Source of the DNA: Pseudoxanthomonas sacheonensis
Lineage (GTDB): Bacteria; Pseudomonadota; Gammaproteobacteria; Xanthomonadales; Xanthomonadaceae
Direction: 5' to 3'
NCBI RefSeq assembly: GCF_010093305.1
Contig: NZ_PDWS01000007.1
Location: forward strand, 117,663 to 181,662
DNA: 64,000 bases
A model generated the notes under the pieces. It was not told where the DNA came from, made no database searches, and saw only the letters and a list, made by a program, of their open reading frames with translations. Shown one piece after another: positions 17,640 through 27,305 of the stretch; the stretch's first letter is position 1; each line of letters begins with the position of its first letter. The position numbers and the translations under genes were made by a program.

Positions 17640-18332
17640 ATGAAACCCGCATTCTGGGCGCGCCGCGCCCACAAATGGATCGGCCTGATCATCGGCGTGC
17701 AAGCGCTGCTGTGGATGATCAGTGGTGTTTATATGACGGTCATATCGCTGGACATCATTCACGGCGATCATTTGGCGCACACGCACAGTGAGCCGCTGTA
17801 TCCGGGCGCATCGCGTCTGGGGCAGGCCGAACTGGCGACCAGGTATCCGGGCATCACCTCCCTGCGAATCAAGCGATTGCTGGCGAGGGAAGTCTACGAA
17901 GTGCGACAGGGTGGGAAGACCTTGCTCATAGATGCAGCAAGCGGGAAACAGGTTTCTCCGCTGAAAGAGGCTACGGTTCTCGAGTTGGCGAAAGCCACCT
18001 ATCAAGGCGATGCCAAGGTGGACAGAGCCGAGTGGGTGACCCGTGCTCCGCAAGAAGTAGCGACCCGGCCTGTTCCCATGTGGGCGGTGCACTTCGCCGA
18101 CCGCGGGCGCACCACGCTCTACTTTTCTCCCGATACCGGAGAGCTGCTGGCACGCCGGCACAGCCTCTGGCGCTGGTTCGATTTCCTCTGGATGTTCCAT
18201 ATCATGGATTACGAGGCCCGCAGCGACGTCAACAACACCTTGCTGCGCGTAGCGGCGGCAACCGGCCTGGTCTTCGCGCTATGCGGCATGTGGCTGCTGT
18301 TCTACAGCTTCCAGCGGAGGGTCCGGCAATGA
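17640..18332 (+). CDS. PepSY domain-containing membrane protein
   Basis: 230 residues. It has an N-terminal membrane segment (HKWIGLIIGVQALLWMISGVY), a periplasmic PepSY-type region and a C-terminal segment (ATGLVFALCGMWLLFYSF) after the motif FDFLWMFHIMDY. PepSY_TM proteins next to TonB receptors are usually part of siderophore or metal-ion reduction. ATG 17640 has AGGA about 9 nt upstream; GTG 17610, preceded by AAGGGGG, is an in-frame alternative adding ten residues. The stop overlaps the next start as ATGA. Confidence 0.85.
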   Translation: MKPAFWARRAHKWIGLIIGVQALLWMISGVYMTVISLDIIHGDHLAHTHSEPLYPGASRLGQAELATRYPGITSLRIKRLLAREVYEVRQGGKTLLIDAASGKQVSPLKEATVLELAKATYQGDAKVDRAEWVTRAPQEVATRPVPMWAVHFADRGRTTLYFSPDTGELLARRHSLWRWFDFLWMFHIMDYEARSDVNNTLLRVAAATGLVFALCGMWLLFYSFQRRVRQ

Positions 18333-20158
18333 CGCCCTGGATGCGGAAGATCCATAAGTGGGTAGGACTCTTGATCGGCCTGCAGTTCGTGCTGTGGTTG
18401 GCCAGCGGTCTGGTGATGAGTTTGCTCGACCATGATCGAGTGCAAGGCCACCAATACCGCGCCCATTCGGACGAACCGCGGCCTTGGCCGGAAGAGGCGC
18501 TGCCAATGGGTGCCGTTGTCATGGATGGTCGGGGCCAGGTGCAGCGCGTCTCTTCCGCCTGGCTGCTGGAGCGGCCCGTGTACCAGGCCTACGATGGCCA
18601 GAAGACCCGGCTATCCGACGCGATGACCGGGGCGACTATCGACATCGACGCCGCATTGGCTTCGCAGTTGGCCAAGGCTTCCTATGCCGGCCCTGGGAAA
18701 GAGCAGGCGCCTCGATTGCTCGAGCGGACGATGGAAGTCCGCGACCACGAAGGCCGCCTGTGGCGGGTGGATTTCCAGGACGCGGAAGACACTACCGTCT
18801 ATCTGTCCGCGGAGACGGGGGAAGTGCTTGAGCACCGCAATCGCACCTGGCGGTTGTTCGATGTGTTCTGGATGCTCCACATCATGGACTACACCGGTCG
18901 GAAGAACTTCAACAATCCACTGGTGATAACCGCGGGCATCGGCGGGCTGTGGCTGGCGTTGACGGGAATCTGGCTTCTCGTCGCCAGCTTTCGCGTCAAC
19001 GAATTCATACCCAAGCGATGGAGGAGTACCCGGGAATTGGCGGTGTTCTCCCCGGATGGGTCCGCGCTACGCACGATGGATGCCGCGACAGGCGACACGG
19101 TATTCGTCGCGCTCGCCCGCAATGGACTGCAGTTGCCGTCCAATTGCGGAGGAGGGCAGAGCTGCGGGCTGTGCGAGGTCCGTTTCAGAGGCAAGGCGCC
19201 GGCTGCGACCAGCGCGGACCGCGAGCATCTGTCGGAAAGCAAAGTGAAGATGGGTTACCGGCTGGCTTGTAATCTGGTCGTGGACCAGGATCTGGAGGTG
19301 GAGGTCGTCGGAGGCGCCGGCTTGTGGACGGAACGGGAAGCGACCGTCGAGAGCGCAGTGGCGGTAACTCCCTTCTTGCGCGAGATCGTGCTCAAGCCGG
19401 ACACGGCCCCCGGTCCCGACTATCAGCCAGGGGCTTACCTTCAGATCCACATACCGGATTATTCCATGGCGCGGCAGAACATCGTGCATCCCGAACACCA
19501 TAAGAGCGATTGGGCCGAACTCGATTTGCCGGACACGCTATCCAACAAGGAGGCCGTGCGCCGTTCGTATTCGCTTTCCCTGCCGGTCGGAAAAACAGGA
19601 GGGCGGTTGAGTTTGCTGGCCCGGTTCAGCCCCGGTCGTCAGAACCGCAAACGTCACCCGCCAGGCAAAGGGTCCACCTATTTGTATAGCCTCAAGCCAG
19701 GGGACCGCGTGCGTTTCAGCGGTCCGTTAGGTGATTTCGCCATCAAGCCGGGCGGCAACGAGAAGGTCTTCATCGGCGGCGGCGCCGGGATGGCGCCGTT
19801 GCGTTCGATGATTCATGCCTGCCTGGAAGGCGGGGCCAAGGAGCGCGTCCACTACTGGTATGGCGCCCGCAACCTTCGGGAAGCGCCGTATGTCGATGAG
19901 ATGTCGGCCTTGGCCGCGAAGTACGCCAATTTCAGCTGGCACCTGGTCTTGTCGGAAGAGGCCGAATGCGGCGCTGGCCTGCTCAGGGGCATGGTTCACG
20001 AGGTGGCGCACGACGTCCTGCTACGCGACCACCCCAATCTTCATGCCTGCGATTTCTATCTCTGCGGACCTCCGCCGATGCTGGTCGCGACACGGCAACT
20101 TTTGCAACGGATGGAGGTGCCGGAGAGCAGGGTCGCATTCGATGACTTCAAGGTTTGA
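18329..20158 (+). CDS. PepSY / 2Fe-2S ferredoxin / FAD-NAD(P)H reductase fusion (NqrF-like)
   Basis: 609 residues in three modules. Residues 1-225 repeat the architecture of the preceding PepSY protein (HKWVGLLIGLQFVLWLASGLV, then FDVFWMLHIMDYTGR and a second membrane segment). Residues ~245-330 are a plant-type [2Fe-2S] ferredoxin with CGGGQSCGLC and a later Cys in RLACNL. Residues ~340-609 are a ferredoxin-NADP reductase-like domain (RRSYSLS for FAD, GGGAGMAPLRSM for the nucleotide, YLCGPPPM at the end). It should carry electrons from NAD(P)H across the inner membrane to reduce an imported ferric chelate or other metal. It is coupled to the upstream gene by a 4-nt overlap. Confidence 0.88.
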   Translation: MTPWMRKIHKWVGLLIGLQFVLWLASGLVMSLLDHDRVQGHQYRAHSDEPRPWPEEALPMGAVVMDGRGQVQRVSSAWLLERPVYQAYDGQKTRLSDAMTGATIDIDAALASQLAKASYAGPGKEQAPRLLERTMEVRDHEGRLWRVDFQDAEDTTVYLSAETGEVLEHRNRTWRLFDVFWMLHIMDYTGRKNFNNPLVITAGIGGLWLALTGIWLLVASFRVNEFIPKRWRSTRELAVFSPDGSALRTMDAATGDTVFVALARNGLQLPSNCGGGQSCGLCEVRFRGKAPAATSADREHLSESKVKMGYRLACNLVVDQDLEVEVVGGAGLWTEREATVESAVAVTPFLREIVLKPDTAPGPDYQPGAYLQIHIPDYSMARQNIVHPEHHKSDWAELDLPDTLSNKEAVRRSYSLSLPVGKTGGRLSLLARFSPGRQNRKRHPPGKGSTYLYSLKPGDRVRFSGPLGDFAIKPGGNEKVFIGGGAGMAPLRSMIHACLEGGAKERVHYWYGARNLREAPYVDEMSALAAKYANFSWHLVLSEEAECGAGLLRGMVHEVAHDVLLRDHPNLHACDFYLCGPPPMLVATRQLLQRMEVPESRVAFDDFKV

Positions 20159-20723
20159 ACGAGCGGGGAAATGGATAGGGCGGCGTCCCTCCGAAGCGGA
20201 TGTTCCGCCTTTCCGTTCGCGGGACAGGAAATTTACCGAACAGATCTCAGCGGACCGCGGGATGATTCGCATGCGTGTGCGTGGCGTGGGCATGGCATGC
20301 CATGGGCCGCTGGCTTGGCAAGAACCGGCGGCTTCCGAACCGCGGGATTCAGCGCACCGATTTGGTGTGAACCAACACCGAAACCGTGCTTCAAGGTAAA
20401 CGGAGTTCACAAAAATAGACGCCGAAAATGAACTGCAGCGGTGCGCCGTGTGGCTCTTTCACGGCGCCTTCGCAACGGCATCATTTAGGGTGTAAACCGT
20501 TTTTGCGGCGCGCATACTGCTGCAGGTCAAGGAATTCATGGCAGGTTGGAATTCCGCCATGGAATTCGTATTAGGCTTGGCTGCAAAGGACAAGATCGAC
20601 TGGCGCATGCCAGAGCGGCTGCGGAACATGAGTGATCATTGAAATACCGCCAGGGTTGGGCAGGTTGCCGGCGATAGTCGATGCCGGCATTGAGTATGGT
20701 GGCCCCGAATCCAGAGGTGGCAT
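20159..20723. other. 565-bp regulatory interval upstream of gumB
   Basis: No credible gene is seen. The interval should hold the main gum promoter. Inverted repeat GGTGT GAACCA ACACC (20364-20379) is a possible protein-binding dyad, and a hairpin lies at 20443-20467. From about 20380 the sequence becomes noticeably more AT-rich than its surroundings, as promoters in this genome do. No clear -35/-10 pair could be assigned. Confidence 0.45.
20443..20467 (+). terminator. hairpin in the gumB upstream region
   Basis: GCGCCGTG and CACGGCGC form a perfect 8-bp stem around loop TGGCTCTTT. There is no U tract. It could end the TonB/PepSY operon or sit in the gum leader. Confidence 0.4.
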
Positions 20724-21407
20724 TTGAGCAGGATCGATCGAACGATTGGAATGGTGTTGGCTTGCGCGATGGCGCTCTGTGCATGCAGCTCGGGCGCGCC
20801 GGTGCGCGATTTGCCGCCGGCGGATCCGGTGGGCCAGGCGCTCGGCCGTCCCGAGTACCGGTTGGGCCCGGGCGACCTGGTCAAGGTGCAGGTGTTCCAG
20901 CTGCCCGATCTGGAGCGCGAGGTCCGGGTCGATAATGCCGGCCGCATCACGCTGCCGTTGATCGGCGCCGTGCAGGCGGCCGGTTCCAGCATCAGCCAGG
21001 TCGAAGACCAAGTAGCCTCGAAGTACCGGGACCGCTATCTGCAGAATCCGCAGATCACCCTTTCCCTGCTGGAATCGCCCAACCAGCAGGTCACGGTGGG
21101 CGGCGCGGTCGAGCAGACCGGGATATACCCGATGGGCGCGCCGTCTCTGACCTTGCAACAGGCGGTCGCGCTGGCCAAAGGCGTCAGCAACATCGCCGAC
21201 CGGCGCAACGTGATCGTGTTCCGTACCGTCGGCGGCGAACGGATTTTCGCCAGGTTCGATCTGGTCCAGATCCAACAGGGCAAACTCAAGGATCCGGATA
21301 TCTATGGCGGCGACATCATCATCGTCGATCGGTCCGGTGCGCAGATGCTGCTGCGTACTTTGATCGAACTCACTCCTTTCGTGGCGGTGTGGCGGGCCTA
21401 CCGATGA
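20724..21407 (+). CDS. gumB: polysaccharide export lipoprotein GumB (Wza/OPX family)
   Basis: 227 residues. The OPX protein forms the outer membrane route for the finished polymer. A lipoprotein-like signal (MVLACAMALCACSSG), the export domain opening PEYRLGPGDLVKVQVFQ and a SLBB-like part with PNQQVTVGGAV are visible, and the ending ELTPFVAVWRAYR matches Xanthomonas GumB closely. The TTG start at 20724 is chosen because GAGGTGG precedes it and it supplies the basic residues the signal needs; ATG 20751 would leave an unusable signal. It overlaps gumC by 4 nt (ATGA). Confidence 0.93.
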   Translation: MSRIDRTIGMVLACAMALCACSSGAPVRDLPPADPVGQALGRPEYRLGPGDLVKVQVFQLPDLEREVRVDNAGRITLPLIGAVQAAGSSISQVEDQVASKYRDRYLQNPQITLSLLESPNQQVTVGGAVEQTGIYPMGAPSLTLQQAVALAKGVSNIADRRNVIVFRTVGGERIFARFDLVQIQQGKLKDPDIYGGDIIIVDRSGAQMLLRTLIELTPFVAVWRAYR

Positions 21408-22816
21408 CCAGAACAGACGCCCGCGACGAACTCCGCTATGCGGATCCCCACGATGCGCCGGCCGGCGACAATCTGGCCGAATATGCGCGTGCCCTGCTGA
21501 GCGGCTGGTGGCTGATCCTGATCATCGCCGCCGTGGTGGTGCTGGCGGCGCTGGCGGCGAGCCTGATGATGACGCCGCAGTATCGCGCCACCACCACCTT
21601 GCAGATCGAGCGCGAGGCGATGAAGGTGGTGCAGATGGAGGACCTGATCCCCAGCGAATCGCCGATGGACCGCGATTTCTACCAGACCCAGTACGAATTG
21701 CTGATGAGCCGCTCGCTGGCGCGGCGGGTGATCGCCAAGGCCGGCCTGGCCAACCATCCGGTCTATCGGGAAACGGTGGAGGCGGCATCGGAGAAACTCG
21801 GCCCCGCCGCCGCTGGCCAGTCTGCCGCCGCATCGCGCCGCGAGCTGATCGAACGCGCGCTCACCGATCAGGTGCTGGCTTCCCTGGAAGTCGAGCCGGT
21901 TCGCAACTCGCGCCTGGTCAAGGTGAATTTCAGCTCGCCCGATCCGGACCTGTCCGCACGCGTGGCCAACACCTACGCCAGCGAGTTCATCGCCAGCGGG
22001 CTGGAACACCGGTTGCAGGCATCGTCCTTCGCTACCAAGTACCTTTCGGAACGCCTCGCCCAGATCAAGCAGCGTCTGCAGGACTCGGAGAAGAATTTCG
22101 TCGACTTCGCGGGCCAGGAAAAGATCGTCTCGGTGGGCGAAGACAAGCCTTCGCTGCCGGCGCAGAATCTCGCCGAGCTCAATGCCCTTCTCGCGTCGGC
22201 CCAGGACGCGCGCATCAAGAGCGAAGCGGCCTGGCGCCAGGCCAGGTACGGCAGCGGCCTGGCTTTGCCGCAGGTCGTCTCCAACCCGCTGATCCAGAAT
22301 CTGATGCAGACCCGCGCCCAGCTTTCCGCCGACTACCAGCAGAAGCTTTCGACCTTCAAGCCGGATTACCCGGAAATGCTGCGCCTGAACAGCCAGATGA
22401 GCGAAGTCGGCCGGCAGATCAACACCCAGATCGCCAACATCCGCGAATCCATCAAGGCGCAATACGAAGCGGCCAACGCGCAGGAGCAGATGCTGGCGGC
22501 GCGCATCGAACAGCTCAAAGGCGACGAACTGGACCTGCAGGACCGCAGCATCCGCTACAACATGCTCAAGCGCGAAGTGGACACCAACCGCCAGCTCTAC
22601 GACGGATTGCTGCAGCGCTTCAAGGAAATAGGCGTGGCAGGGAACGTAGGCGCCAACAATATTTCGGTAGTGGACCAGGCCGACGCGCCCGGCAGTCCGT
22701 CCTCGCCGCGGCTGGCCTTCAACCTGGCGCTGGCGGCCATTTTCGGGCTCTTCGCCGGCGTCGTCGCCGCCTTGCTGCGGCATGCGATGCGTTCGCCGCG
22801 AGAGGCGCGCCGGTAG
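21404..22816 (+). CDS. gumC: polysaccharide co-polymerase GumC (Wzz/PCP family)
   Basis: 470 residues. An N-terminal membrane helix (LSGWWLILIIAAVVVLAALA), a large periplasmic coiled-coil part with a Wzz domain, the GNVR-type tyrosine-kinase-like motif region near residue 370, and a C-terminal helix (ALAAIFGLFAGVVAALL). There is no cytoplasmic kinase domain, as in Xanthomonas GumC. It works with GumE in chain-length control and with GumB in export. Confidence 0.93.
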   Translation: MTRTDARDELRYADPHDAPAGDNLAEYARALLSGWWLILIIAAVVVLAALAASLMMTPQYRATTTLQIEREAMKVVQMEDLIPSESPMDRDFYQTQYELLMSRSLARRVIAKAGLANHPVYRETVEAASEKLGPAAAGQSAAASRRELIERALTDQVLASLEVEPVRNSRLVKVNFSSPDPDLSARVANTYASEFIASGLEHRLQASSFATKYLSERLAQIKQRLQDSEKNFVDFAGQEKIVSVGEDKPSLPAQNLAELNALLASAQDARIKSEAAWRQARYGSGLALPQVVSNPLIQNLMQTRAQLSADYQQKLSTFKPDYPEMLRLNSQMSEVGRQINTQIANIRESIKAQYEAANAQEQMLAARIEQLKGDELDLQDRSIRYNMLKREVDTNRQLYDGLLQRFKEIGVAGNVGANNISVVDQADAPGSPSSPRLAFNLALAAIFGLFAGVVAALLRHAMRSPREARR

Positions 22817-23374
22817 CGCCGTAGCGTCTGCGACCGTTCATCGGAAACATTCGCCGCCGCCTTCCTCCGGGCGGGGACGAAGTGCGTTCTAAGCTCCACT
22901 CGCCGATCAAGCGATTTGGTATTTCGTGCGTGATCCTAATCACGGACTGGCGCGGAAATCGACATTTTTTGCGAAGCAAGTCGCGTTTACGTAGCTGACT
23001 TACCTGTACCGAATCGTTCGACCTCACAAGTGATTCAGAAAAATTTCGCTAGCGTGCAGACCCTCAAGAACCAAGCGCAAATGCACGCGCTCTTCACAAA
23101 TAGGTGATATGTTGCAGTGCAGCGAAACCTGGTTTTTCCCGCAATAAACGCCGCATTCCGCTGTCGAAGTCATGTCTTTCCGCCAAGAGGTGCCCTGATC
23201 TTTTTTCCAACCGACAAGGACGCTCTTCTTTCAATCAGCAAGTAGGTTTGTCGTTCGCCTGGGGTCGGCGCTGGAGGGCACCGGTAAAGGCATCGGCAAA
23301 GTGGTTAACAGCACGGTTCGCGTACGACGTCCCCCCGCGTCGGCCCGCTCCGCGCATGTTAGGGAATACTCAAG
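22817..23374. other. 558-bp interval between gumC and gumD
   Basis: No credible gene is seen. The stretch is AT-richer than the coding sequence around it, and much longer than the other gum gaps, so it may carry a second promoter for gumD onwards. It contains a CRP/Clp-type dyad at 22929-22944 (listed separately). Confidence 0.5.
22929..22944. promoter_or_regulatory. Clp/CRP-like binding site candidate
   Basis: CGTGATCCTAATCACG is a perfect inverted repeat of the form GTGA-N6-TCAC, the core of CRP-family sites. Xanthomonads use the CRP-like protein Clp to control exopolysaccharide genes. It lies about 430 bp before gumD, which is far for a classical activator site. Confidence 0.45.
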
Positions 23375-24823
23375 ATGCTTCTCGCGAACCTGAGCGCCGC
23401 CAAGTCGGCATCGTCCCCTCGTTTGTTGTCGAAGTACTCCACCGCCGCCGATCTATGCTTGCGGGTCGCGGATCTGGCCGTCGTTCTGATCTCAGCGCTG
23501 ATCGCCTACCGCCTGCGGTTCGATACCTGGATGCCCGCCTTCGGGTATCGCATTCCGATCAGTACTTCGATCCTGATCGCAGCGTTGTGCTTCAACGCAT
23601 TCCCGCTGTACCGCAGCTGGCGCGGCCGTGCGGTGTTCCGCGAAGTCTGGATGCTGGGCCTGGCATGGACAGGCGTACTGGCGCTGGTCTCGGCGCATAT
23701 CTGGGTGCTGTATCTGGGCCAGCACACCTCCCTGCTATGGCTGGGCCTGTGGTACGCGACCGGTTTCGTGCTGTTCGGCTTCTCGCGCGTTGCCGTCCGC
23801 GGCGCGCTCAACTGGATACGCAGCGTAGGCATAGACGTGCGGCGGGTGGTGGTGGTCGGCCTGCGTCCGCCGGTGCTCAAGATCCATCGTTATCTGCACC
23901 AGAACGCATGGGTCGGCATGCAGGTCGTCGGTTACTTCAGTACCCGCGACGACATCAGCATCGCAGAAAGCACCGATCTCAAATGCCTGGGAGCGGTCGA
24001 GCAGTTGCCTGCGTTCCTGGAGGAGGACAGCGTCGAAGAAGTATGGATTTCGCTGCCCATGGGCAAGCTTGGACGGATCAAGTCGGTGCTGGCCATGCTG
24101 GACAAGACCCCGGTCAAGGTGAAGCTGATCCCGGACATTTCCGATCTGGACGCGCTCAACCAGTCCAGCGAACAGGTCGGCAGCGTGCCGGTAATCAACC
24201 TGCGGCAGGGTAGCGGCGCGCCGGACAATTCGTTCTTGCTGACCAAGGCGATGATGGACCGCGCGCTGGCGCTGGTCGCGATCGTGGCGCTGTCGCCGCT
24301 GATGCTGGGCATCGCGGTCGCGGTGAAACTCAGTTCCCCCGGCCCGGTGCTGTTCCGGCAGAAACGCCATGGCCTCGGCGGCAAGGAGTTCTCCATGCTC
24401 AAATTCCGCTCGATGCGCATCGATCAGGAAGCGGGCGCCGAAGTCAAGCAGGCGACCCGCGGCGATCCGCGGGTGACGCCGCTGGGCGCGTTCCTGCGGC
24501 GCAGCAGCCTGGACGAATTGCCGCAGCTGTTCAACGTGCTGGACGGCAGCATGTCCCTGGTCGGGCCGCGCCCGCATGCGATCCAGCACAACAGCTACTA
24601 CGGAACGTTGATCGACCGCTACATGCAACGGCACTACGTCAAGCCGGGCATCACCGGCTGGGCGCAGGTCAACGGGTTCCGCGGTGAAACTCCGCTGCTG
24701 CGCGACATGAAGAAGCGCGTGCAGTACGACATGGACTACATACGCCGGTGGTCGCCGTGGCTGGATCTGAAGATCATGGCGATGACGGTGTTCAAGGTAC
24801 TGGGCCAGAAACAGGCGTACTGA
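23375..24823 (+). CDS. gumD: undecaprenyl-phosphate glucose phosphotransferase GumD
   Basis: 482 residues. It transfers glucose-1-phosphate from UDP-glucose to undecaprenyl phosphate, the first step in building the gum repeat unit. Four or five membrane segments span residues ~25-150, a NAD-binding-like central part follows ([12 protein letters not shown]), then a fifth segment ([19 protein letters not shown]) and the catalytic sugar-transferase domain ([51 protein letters not shown]). Length and domain order match Xanthomonas GumD (WbaP/CpsE-type family). Confidence 0.95.
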   Translation: MLLANLSAAKSASSPRLLSKYSTAADLCLRVADLAVVLISALIAYRLRFDTWMPAFGYRIPISTSILIAALCFNAFPLYRSWRGRAVFREVWMLGLAWTGVLALVSAHIWVLYLGQHTSLLWLGLWYATGFVLFGFSRVAVRGALNWIRSVGIDVRRVVVVGLRPPVLKIHRYLHQNAWVGMQVVGYFSTRDDISIAESTDLKCLGAVEQLPAFLEEDSVEEVWISLPMGKLGRIKSVLAMLDKTPVKVKLIPDISDLDALNQSSEQVGSVPVINLRQGSGAPDNSFLLTKAMMDRALALVAIVALSPLMLGIAVAVKLSSPGPVLFRQKRHGLGGKEFSMLKFRSMRIDQEAGAEVKQATRGDPRVTPLGAFLRRSSLDELPQLFNVLDGSMSLVGPRPHAIQHNSYYGTLIDRYMQRHYVKPGITGWAQVNGFRGETPLLRDMKKRVQYDMDYIRRWSPWLDLKIMAMTVFKVLGQKQAY

Positions 24824-24871
24824 AATGGCAAGGCTTTGTTTCGACCGGCCGCTTTGCGGAAGCCGAACGCG

Positions 24872-26155
24872 ATGACCGCGACGATCGCCAGGGAGCGCGG
24901 CAGCAGTCCGGCCGTGGCGGCGCTGTTGCTGCTTGCGATCGGCTACAACTTCCTGCTGGCGCTGTTCAATGCCTCGGTGCACCCGGTCGGCGCGTCGTCG
25001 GCCTATGCGGTCGAACTGGCCATCTATGCGGGCTGCTTCCTCTTCGGCTTGCGCTCGCTGGGCCGCGACGGCCAGCTGCTGGTGTTCACCGGCCTGGGTT
25101 TGGTGCTGGCCTTCAATCTGCTGCGTTTCCTGGAAACCTGGAGCTTCGACCTGAAGCTGGTGCGCGATGCGATCATCCCGTTCGCGTTCCTGACCCTCGG
25201 TACCGCCTACCGCGGCCGCCTGCACAAACTCGTGTTGTGGCTGGCGGCGATCGTGGTGCTGGTGGCGATATTCGAAATGGCGTTTCCCAATCTGTACGGC
25301 GATCTGGTCGATCCGCGCAGCTATTTCGTCAACACGCGCGGCAACAGCGAAGACGATTTCTGGAACGAGGCCAGCAAGCTCTATGTCAGCGCCACCCGCC
25401 CGGGCGAGCGCAACTGGCTGGGCGGATTCGAGTTGCCGCGGGTGTCCTCGATCTTCGTGGAACCGGTGACGATGGGCAACTTCATCATTTTCTTCTGCGC
25501 GGTGGCCATCACCTTCTGGCGGTCGCTGCGTGTGGCCGGGGTGGTTTTCTCGCTGGCGCTGATCCTGTTCCTGCTGATCGCATCCGACGGCCGCCTGGCC
25601 AGTGCGACCTGCCTGCTGATGCTGCTGTTGGCGCCCTTGCTGCGGCGGGTGGATCAGACGCTGGCCGCCTTCCTCTTCGTCGGCGTGCTGTTGGCCGGCT
25701 GGCTGGCGGTCTGGGCGCTGGGGGTGAACGCTTACGAGGACACGATGATGGGGCGTGTGTTCGTGTCGGTCGATGCGATCAATTCGATGAGTCCTCGGGA
25801 GTGGTTCGGCATGGACTTGGCGGCGCCTTACCGCTATTCCGACAGCGGTATCGCCTACTTCATCGCCGGACAGTCCATCCTGGTCGTGCTCGTGTTCCTG
25901 ATCGCTTATTCGTTCCTGCTCAGGATGCCCACCAGCAACGGACAGCTGTTCAAGAATCTGTTCGTGGTCGCCTTCGCGCTGAGCCTGCTGGTTTCCAACG
26001 CCTACTTCTCCATCAAGACCGCGGGACTGTGGTGGTTCGCATGCGGCTACTTCTGGCGCTTGCCGGTTCCGCGGCTGGCGCCTTCCCTGGAAAGCCGGCC
26101 GGATGCGCGCGGAATACGGGCTTTCGGCGGTCCGCAGGCCACGGCATCGTCATGA
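24872..26155 (+). CDS. gumE: gum polymerase GumE (Wzy-like)
   Basis: 427 residues from ATG 24872, with about a dozen membrane segments and little else, as in Xanthomonas GumE, the proposed polymerase that joins pentasaccharide units in the periplasm. A large loop lies around residues 155-205 (DPRSYFVNTRGNSEDDFWNE). Start 24872 (GGAAG about 11 nt upstream) is preferred over TTG 24836. The assignment rests on length, topology and its place between gumD and the acyltransferase. Confidence 0.85.
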   Translation: MTATIARERGSSPAVAALLLLAIGYNFLLALFNASVHPVGASSAYAVELAIYAGCFLFGLRSLGRDGQLLVFTGLGLVLAFNLLRFLETWSFDLKLVRDAIIPFAFLTLGTAYRGRLHKLVLWLAAIVVLVAIFEMAFPNLYGDLVDPRSYFVNTRGNSEDDFWNEASKLYVSATRPGERNWLGGFELPRVSSIFVEPVTMGNFIIFFCAVAITFWRSLRVAGVVFSLALILFLLIASDGRLASATCLLMLLLAPLLRRVDQTLAAFLFVGVLLAGWLAVWALGVNAYEDTMMGRVFVSVDAINSMSPREWFGMDLAAPYRYSDSGIAYFIAGQSILVVLVFLIAYSFLLRMPTSNGQLFKNLFVVAFALSLLVSNAYFSIKTAGLWWFACGYFWRLPVPRLAPSLESRPDARGIRAFGGPQATASS

Positions 26156-26173
26156 ACAAGAACGGAGCGCCAC

Positions 26174-27256
26174 ATGGCAGCAGTTACCGGCATGGCCGCG
26201 CAAAAGCGCGCTGGCGCAATCGAGGCGACGGCGCGCGATACGCGGATCGACGCGGCAAAGGGCGTGGCGATCGCGCTGGTGGTATTGGGCCACGCCAAAG
26301 GCATACCGGCGGAATTCACGGTGCTGGCCTACAGTTTCCATGTGCCGCTGTTCTTCCTGCTGTCGGGTTGGCTGTCGCTGCGCCGGAATGCGGATACGGC
26401 CGTGCAGAGACTGGCGACGTTGGCCCGCACGCTGCTGGTGCCTTACGTCTTCTTTTTCTTCGTCGCCTATGGATACTGGCTGCTCACGCGCCAAGTGGGC
26501 GAGAAAGCGCTGCGCTGGGGACAGACGCCCTGGTGGGAGCCGCTCGGCGGGCTGGTTACCGGAATCGGGCCGCGTTTGTACGTGCATCCGGCGCTCTGGT
26601 TCCTGCCGGCGTTGTTAGTTACCGCATTGGTCTATTTTTTCCTGGGCAAGCGACTGCGGCCGTCGGCCATCGCACTGCTGTCGCTGCCTCTGGCGATGCT
26701 GTGGACCATGGCGTTTCCCGCGGCCGGACTGCGCTTGCCGTTCGCTCTGGACATTCTGCCGGTCGCATTGTTCTTCTACGCATGCGGCGCGCTGGCGGGC
26801 CGTACGGTTTCGTTGCCGCGCTCTGCGCTGACGGGCGGCGCGGCGGCGATGGTGTTGCTGGTGCCGTGGCTGTGGCTGGCGTGGAGCAATGGCCGGGTGG
26901 ACATCAACCAGCTGCGCTTCGGGGCATCGGCGTGGAAGTTCGTCCTGGCCGCTTTGCTGGGAACGTCCATCGTGCTGCTTGCCAGTCCATTGGCGGCCAA
27001 GTCGGCGGCGCTGCGCTGGATGGGCCGCAATACGCTGTTGATCCTGTGCGTGCACATGCTGGTTTTCTTCGTGCTGTCGGGGATGGCCGCGGTGCTCGGC
27101 CTGTTTCCGGCAGGAAGCAAACCGGGGCCCGCATGGGCGCTGTGCGTTTCAGGAATTTCCATCGCTTCGTGCGTACCGTTGCGGCACCTGTTCCTGCGCT
27201 ACGCGCCCTGGGTGCTGGGACAGCGCGCGGCCGGCGCGCAGGCGGCACTGCGATGA
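26174..27256 (+). CDS. gumF: membrane acyltransferase, GumF/GumG type
   Basis: 360 residues, acyltransferase-3 family with about ten membrane segments. The opening DTRIDAAKGVAIALVVLGH and SFHVPLFFLLSGW are typical of acetyltransferases that decorate polysaccharides. In Xanthomonas, GumF acetylates the internal mannose and GumG the outer one; only one such gene is present here and I cannot tell which role it has. GGAG lies 7 nt before the ATG, and the gene is 18 nt after gumE. Confidence 0.85.
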   Translation: MAAVTGMAAQKRAGAIEATARDTRIDAAKGVAIALVVLGHAKGIPAEFTVLAYSFHVPLFFLLSGWLSLRRNADTAVQRLATLARTLLVPYVFFFFVAYGYWLLTRQVGEKALRWGQTPWWEPLGGLVTGIGPRLYVHPALWFLPALLVTALVYFFLGKRLRPSAIALLSLPLAMLWTMAFPAAGLRLPFALDILPVALFFYACGALAGRTVSLPRSALTGGAAAMVLLVPWLWLAWSNGRVDINQLRFGASAWKFVLAALLGTSIVLLASPLAAKSAALRWMGRNTLLILCVHMLVFFVLSGMAAVLGLFPAGSKPGPAWALCVSGISIASCVPLRHLFLRYAPWVLGQRAAGAQAALR

Positions 27257-27305
27257 GCGCCGCGTCGCCGGACGGGAAGGGCGCCTCGCTGTTCGGGCGG
27301 AAATC

